A stretch of 64,000 nucleotides of DNA from Rubrivivax sp. GTDB taxonomy: Bacteria > Pseudomonadota > Gammaproteobacteria > Burkholderiales > Burkholderiaceae_C. The position numbers were made by a program, and so were the translations under genes. Below are positions 63,496 to 64,000 of this stretch, piece by piece. The stretch's first letter is position 1. Each line of letters starts with the position of its first letter. The notes beneath the pieces were generated by a model that saw only the letters and a list, made by a program, of their open reading frames with translations, was not told where the DNA came from and did not search any database. The stretch lies in assembly GCA_020248915.1 (NCBI GenBank), contig JADCGP010000015.1, forward strand, positions 62,001 through 126,000, written 5' to 3'.

Positions 63496-64000
63496 CAGCG
63501 CCCCCCGGCGCCCGGCGCCGCTGCCGGGCCGGCCGCCGCGCCGACGTTGCGCTGCAGGATGTTGGTGAACTCCTCGATGAAGGTCTCGAGCTGGATCGCG
63601 ATGCGGTCGATGTCGCGCGCGAAGCGGTTGTAGGCGACCACCGCCGGGATCGCGGCGAACAGGCCGATCGCGGTGGCGATCAGCGCCTCGGCAATGGCCG
63701 GCGCCACGGTGGCCAGCGTCACCTGCTGCAGCGTGCCGAGGTTGACGAAGGCGTGCATGATCCCCCACACGGTGCCGAACAGCCCGACGTAGGGGCTGAC
63801 CGAGCCGACGCTGGCCAGGAAGCTGAGGCGGCTCTCGACCGCGTCGATCTCGCGCTGCAGGCTGGCGCGCATCGCGCGGCGCGCGCCGTCGAGCTGGGCC
63901 TGGCCGTCCAGGCGCCGCTCGCGCAGCTTCAGGAACTCGCGCATGCCGCTGGCGAAGATGCGCTCCAGCGGCGCCGTGCCGGCGGTCTTGGCGGCGATGG
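63495..64000 (-). CDS. tolQ: TolQ (ExbB-family) proton channel protein, partial
   Basis: The gene runs off the right edge. The visible 168 codons include the cytoplasmic loop (IAAKTAGTAPLERIFASGMREFLKLRERRLDGQAQ) and membrane helices 2 and 3 (LASVGSVSPYVGLFGTVWGIMHAF, TVAPAIAEALIATAIGLFAAIPAVVAYNRFA). The ORF-track ATG at 63944 is internal. The fused arrangement tolQ-tolR-tolA is typical for proteobacteria. Confidence 0.95.
   Translation of the reverse strand, partial: IAAKTAGTAPLERIFASGMREFLKLRERRLDGQAQLDGARRAMRASLQREIDAVESRLSFLASVGSVSPYVGLFGTVWGIMHAFVNLGTLQQVTLATVAPAIAEALIATAIGLFAAIPAVVAYNRFARDIDRIAIQLETFIEEFTNILQRNVGAAAGPAAAPGAGGR

Overview
The window is a stretch of very GC-rich, gene-dense bacterial chromosome. 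Gene content and order point to a betaproteobacterium of the order Burkholderiales, probably in the Rubrivivax/Leptothrix neighbourhood. The grounds are the order rplM-rpsI-DUF6776-bactofilin-erpA-anmK-M23 peptidase-tyrS, the Bug/TctC binding proteins, a Ralstonia-type soluble hydrogenase, and a beta-type TolA. The taxonomy is inference, since no rRNA or tRNA gene was seen.

Layout. 1-2772: the end of a probable Bug/TctC binding protein, a small unknown protein and a TPR/SPINDLY-type glycosyltransferase. 2960-4792: decayed remains of tcuA and tcuB (tricarballylate/citrate utilisation). 4850-8666: htpG behind a sigma-32-like promoter, an SrkA-type kinase and a DUF2726 protein. 8795-17070: a housekeeping block (rplM, rpsI, DUF6776, bactofilin, erpA, anmK, M23 peptidase, tyrS, a cation-efflux protein and dtd). 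17078-22778: an unrecognised small protein, a Bug/TctC binding protein and two membrane histidine kinases with no separate response regulator. 22769-32593: a long minus-strand operon for uptake and CoA activation of an organic acid (acyl-CoA ligase, livGHMJ, livF, a small unknown protein, a PaaK-like ligase), divergent from a Crp/Fnr-type regulator across a perfect palindrome. 33132-37455: an M16 protease and two small-molecule exporters (EamA, LysE). 37510-45580: a TRAP transporter divergent from a MarR-like regulator, an Asp/Glu-racemase-family enzyme and a fused HyuA-HyuB (5-oxoprolinase/hydantoinase) protein. This is a plausible system for a cyclic amide. 45648-50555: a GGDEF-EAL protein and a secreted subtilase ending in eleven LLLTEG repeats. 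50804-56392: hoxFUYHW, a soluble NAD-reducing [NiFe] hydrogenase and its endopeptidase. 56221-62150: a CDP-alcohol phosphatidyltransferase, a TVP38/flavoprotein-disulfide-reductase fusion, DUF3047, another FAD oxidoreductase and a broken alpha/beta hydrolase gene. 62199-64000: tolA, tolR and partial tolQ.

Many junctions are ATGA, GTGA or TTGA overlaps, which imply translational coupling: the ligase with livG, the small protein with the PaaK-like ligase, the MarR-like regulator with the racemase and oxoprolinase, hoxF with hoxU, and the FAD enzyme with the broken hydrolase. The most unusual observations are a duplicated livH start that creates an 18-residue leader ORF, the palindrome in front of the acyl-CoA ligase operon, the LLLTEG-tailed subtilase, the odd HoxW (polar insert and out-of-frame C-terminal overlap), and two clearly decayed loci (tcuAB and the hydrolase). 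I saw no CRISPR array, insertion sequence, prophage, rRNA or tRNA. I found no system that I would call clearly new; the best candidates are given as findings.
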